From positions 29,815 through 93,814 of the forward strand of contig NZ_JACSQA010000012.1 of the NCBI RefSeq assembly GCF_014836845.1: a stretch of DNA of 64,000 nt, read 5' to 3'. The notes under the pieces are model-generated. The model was not told where the DNA came from. It saw only the letters and a program-made list of their open reading frames with translations, and did no database searches. This document shows positions 61,641 through 64,000 of the stretch, piece after piece (the stretch's first letter is position 1; each line of letters begins with the position of its first letter). The DNA comes from Ureibacillus galli (lineage in GTDB: Bacteria > Bacillota > Bacilli > Bacillales_A > Planococcaceae). Made by a program: the position numbers and the translations under genes.

Positions 61641-62369
61641 TTACATAAATTGTTTAACAGCCTCGGTAAAGCTTTTCGGGTCTTCTAACATACCGAGATG
61701 ACCGGTTTTCGTTATGACTTTTTCCACGTTTTCATTCTTTGTTTGAATTGGTTGTACAATGCCATCTTCTGATCCTTCAATGACTAATATCGGCATTGTT
61801 GTATTGTCAACAAAGTTTTGTTGATTAGGTCGGGACTTCATCGCTTCAAGGGCGACAATTAAACCTTCTTCAGATGCACGGTAACCAATTTGCCGAGCAA
61901 ATTGAATTTGCTCTTCTTTTGCATTATTACTAAAAAATGCCCCAATTAATTGATCAACAAAAGGTTCTACCCCTATTAAAGGAATTTGTTGCTGTTGTTT
62001 CGTTCGTTTTTCCTTTTGTTCCTCATTATCAGCACCATGGTATGAGTAGGCTAAAATAGCCCGTTTTATCGGAGCAACTTTTCCTTCAAGAGCTGCTAAT
62101 ACAATGTAACCGCCTAAAGAATGACCGAGCCAAGTTGCTTCCGTTACTCCTTCATGTTGTAGCACTTCTGTAACTGCTTGTGCATAATCATATACCGTAT
62201 AACGGTCTTTTTCGAGTTTACTCGAACCATGTCCCGGTAAATCTACAGCAATGACATCATAATGGGAAGAAAGATCTTCGATTACATCTTGAAATATCTC
62301 CTTTGCACCTAAAAAACCGTGGACCAATACTAAAACTTCACCTGTACCTTTTCTTATATATTGTAACAT
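61641..62369 (-). CDS. Alpha/beta hydrolase
   Basis: 242 residues. A classic alpha/beta-hydrolase: the oxyanion motif LVHGFLG (about 15-21), DLPGHGSS, the nucleophile elbow LGHSLGGY (Ser near 84), a C-terminal ILVIEGSEDGIV (Asp) and TGHLGMLE (His). No signal peptide. Substrate unknown; the MhpC/YtxM-like layout is common. ATG 62369 has a GGAAGGGG site. It is a single gene, convergent with the aminopeptidase. Confidence 0.93.
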   Translation of the reverse strand: MLQYIRKGTGEVLVLVHGFLGAKEIFQDVIEDLSSHYDVIAVDLPGHGSSKLEKDRYTVYDYAQAVTEVLQHEGVTEATWLGHSLGGYIVLAALEGKVAPIKRAILAYSYHGADNEEQKEKRTKQQQQIPLIGVEPFVDQLIGAFFSNNAKEEQIQFARQIGYRASEEGLIVALEAMKSRPNQQNFVDNTTMPILVIEGSEDGIVQPIQTKNENVEKVITKTGHLGMLEDPKSFTEAVKQFM

Positions 62370-62684
62370 TTCAATGCCCCTTCCATATCGTTACTTCTTT
62401 TTACCTTTTCCCAAAATTCCTATTGGTAAAACAACTCCTTTAAAACAATTAATAATCTACCGGAATACTATATTATTAAAAATAATCTAAAAACCTTTCC
62501 TTCACTTAGAAGTTTATATAACTAGATTTCTTGGATTCTATTTTTCTAATTATATAATTATGAAATAATTACTTATTCCTTTATGGACATAACCATGATA
62601 AACTAATTTTTAAATAAAGTGTTCATTAGAGAAGTACATTTGTCCATTCTACTAAATATATTACTAACAACTTGGAGGAAAAAC
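62370..62684. other. AT-rich gap between divergent genes
   Basis: No gene is seen. The region must hold the divergent promoters of the hydrolase and sstT; no single site is clear enough to mark. Confidence 0.5.
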
Positions 62685-63905
62685 ATGAAAAACATTATAC
62701 ATATATGGAATCGAATTAGCCTTGTTGTACGAATCATTATCGGTATTATTATCGGCCTTTTATTAGCTTTAACAATTCCAGATGCTACAAGTTGGGTTTC
62801 AATTTTTGGTACTCTATTTGTTGGGGCGTTAAAGGCTGTTGCACCAATCCTAGTTCTTATTCTTGTCATGCATGCTATTTCTAGCCATAAAAGCGGTAAA
62901 AAAACAAATATGAAATCGATTATTGTCCTTTATGCAATTGGTACATTTTCAGCTGGGGTGATTGGTGTTATCGCTAGCTTCCTATTCCCTGTCACATTAA
63001 AGCTTACAACAGGAGCTGAAGAAATAGCACCACCTGAAGGGGTATTAGAAGTTATTCGAACTTTACTTTTAAGTCTTGTGAGCAACCCAATTGACGCGAT
63101 TTTAAAAGCGAACTACCTTGGGATATTAACATGGGCCATCATACTTGGTTTTGCATTAAAAAATGCAGCTGATTCTACTAAAACGATGATAGGAAATTTT
63201 TCTGATGCCATTACGAAAATCGTAAAATGGGTTATAGAGTTAGCACCTTTTGGAATTATGGGATTAGTCTTTGATGCCATTTCTAAAAACGGTCTTTCAG
63301 CTTTGAAAGAATATGGACAACTACTTATATTGTTATTGGGCTGTATGTTCTTTGTAGCGCTCGTAGTCAACCCTATCATTACATTTGTCTTTACCCGTAA
63401 AAATCCATATCCACTCGTATTAAAAACTTTAAAAGAAAGTGCGATTACAGCATTCTTTACTCGAAGTTCCGCAGCGAACATTCCTGTTAATTTAACATTA
63501 TGTAAAAAATTAGGGTTGGATGAAGATACGTATTCTGTCTCTATTCCGTTAGGAGCAACGATCAATATGGCCGGTGCTTCCATTACAATTTCTGTATTAA
63601 CTCTCGCTACAGCTAATACACTTGGTATTGAAGTGGATATATGGACAGCCATTATTCTCATGTTTTTATCTGCCGTATCAGCAGCTGGTGCATCGGGTGT
63701 TGCTGGTGGTTCCCTATTATTAATTCCACTTGCTTGTAGTTTATTAGGCATTTCAAACGATATTGCGATGCAGGTGGTTGCGGTCGGTTTCATTATTAGT
63801 GTTTTACAAGACTCTTGTGAAACTGCCTTGAATTCATCTTCTGACGTGTTATTTACTGCCACTGCTGAGTTGGCAAAAAAACGAAAAGAAGGTCCAATTG
63901 CTTAA
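62685..63905 (+). CDS. sstT: Sodium/serine-threonine symporter SstT
   Basis: 406 residues from ATG 62685, eight bases behind TTGGAGG; the open frame runs back to 62619. A DAACS-type carrier with eight membrane helices, two re-entrant hairpins and the signatures [14 protein letters not shown] (about 260-275), [13 protein letters not shown] and [15 protein letters not shown]. It imports serine and threonine with sodium. It ends with the charged KKRKEGPIA tail. Confidence 0.95.
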   Translation: MKNIIHIWNRISLVVRIIIGIIIGLLLALTIPDATSWVSIFGTLFVGALKAVAPILVLILVMHAISSHKSGKKTNMKSIIVLYAIGTFSAGVIGVIASFLFPVTLKLTTGAEEIAPPEGVLEVIRTLLLSLVSNPIDAILKANYLGILTWAIILGFALKNAADSTKTMIGNFSDAITKIVKWVIELAPFGIMGLVFDAISKNGLSALKEYGQLLILLLGCMFFVALVVNPIITFVFTRKNPYPLVLKTLKESAITAFFTRSSAANIPVNLTLCKKLGLDEDTYSVSIPLGATINMAGASITISVLTLATANTLGIEVDIWTAIILMFLSAVSAAGASGVAGGSLLLIPLACSLLGISNDIAMQVVAVGFIISVLQDSCETALNSSSDVLFTATAELAKKRKEGPIA

Positions 63906-63926
63906 GTAAAAGTTTTCCATTTAAAA

Positions 63927-63998
63927 AGAGGCTGGGACATAACTAGCTTCAAATAGTGAGAAAGGTGAATTTGAGGAAACTCAAATTCACCTTTTTCT
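63927..63998 (+). terminator. Repeat-like element and terminator after sstT
   Basis: Starts with AGAGGCTGGGACATAACT, a phrase I recall from many Bacillota 3' regions, and ends with a perfect 15-bp hairpin, AAAGGTGAATTTGAG and its complement with a GAAA tetraloop, followed by TTCTTT. It works as a strong terminator for sstT. Confidence 0.8.
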
Positions 63999-64000
63999 TT

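Noticed and set aside
63113..63862. 249-codon minus-strand open frame inside sstT
   Set aside because: It is antisense to a conserved transporter gene, has no ribosome site, and looks like a chance product of codon bias.

Overview
The window looks like chromosome of a low-GC, spore-forming Bacillota, most likely in the Lysinibacillus/Ureibacillus/Solibacillus part of the Bacillales. The support is: spore genes (a long gamma-type SASP, an alpha/beta-type SASP, cotJABC, prkA-yhbH-spoVR); strong GGAGG ribosome-binding sites with ATG/GTG/TTG starts; a D-aspartate-ligase-like gene overlapping an Asp/Glu racemase gene, as expected for Lys-D-Asp (or D-Glu) cross-linked peptidoglycan; and an SLH-anchored surface nucleotidase. 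I see no rRNA, tRNA, insertion sequence, prophage or CRISPR array.

Layout. 1-10.9 kb (minus strand) is a type VII secretion (T7SSb) locus. The FHA-domain ATPase EssC, the ubiquitin-like YukD and two WXG100 proteins form one operon. Downstream lie two predicted lipase toxins with a reversed layout: catalytic domain first, and a near-identical 86-residue C-terminal helical domain last. Each is preceded by, and overlaps, a lipoprotein gene (probable immunity protein). Two small helical WXG-like proteins follow the second toxin, and a decayed piece of a third immunity gene lies between the modules. EssA, EssB and EsaA are not in the window.

11-20 kb holds the racemase/ligase pair, an acyl-CoA dehydrogenase / AMP-ligase / thiolase operon, an arginase-fold protein and a DUF2252 protein. 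19.9-25 kb holds the gamma-SASP with five internal repeats, a small relative of it, a YitT protein, a frameshifted EamA transporter, an L,D-transpeptidase and a YetF-type membrane protein. 25-30 kb holds RNase J, a KatX-like catalase and an SDR. 30-37 kb is sporulation: spoVR, yhbH, prkA (apparently with a non-AUG start) and the cotJ operon.

37-46 kb holds an EamA permease, a 787-residue protein with two isoprenoid-synthase-like halves, a GNAT, a DUF4097 protein, a BCCT transporter and an LLM oxidoreductase. 46-53 kb holds a PAS-GGDEF-EAL protein next to the nanoRNase gene nrnB, the SLH 5'-nucleotidase and the alpha/beta-SASP. 53-64 kb holds dapA behind a complete promoter/lysine riboswitch/terminator leader, a beta-decarboxylating dehydrogenase, a zinc alcohol dehydrogenase with a cre-like site, an AraC regulator, a PPOX-fold flavoprotein, YkuK, an M29 aminopeptidase, an alpha/beta hydrolase and SstT.

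The most unusual part is the T7SS toxin cassette. It looks like a modular system in which different lipases share one C-terminal targeting domain and probably one set of partner proteins. All functional calls rest on motifs read by eye and on remembered family features; no database search was run.
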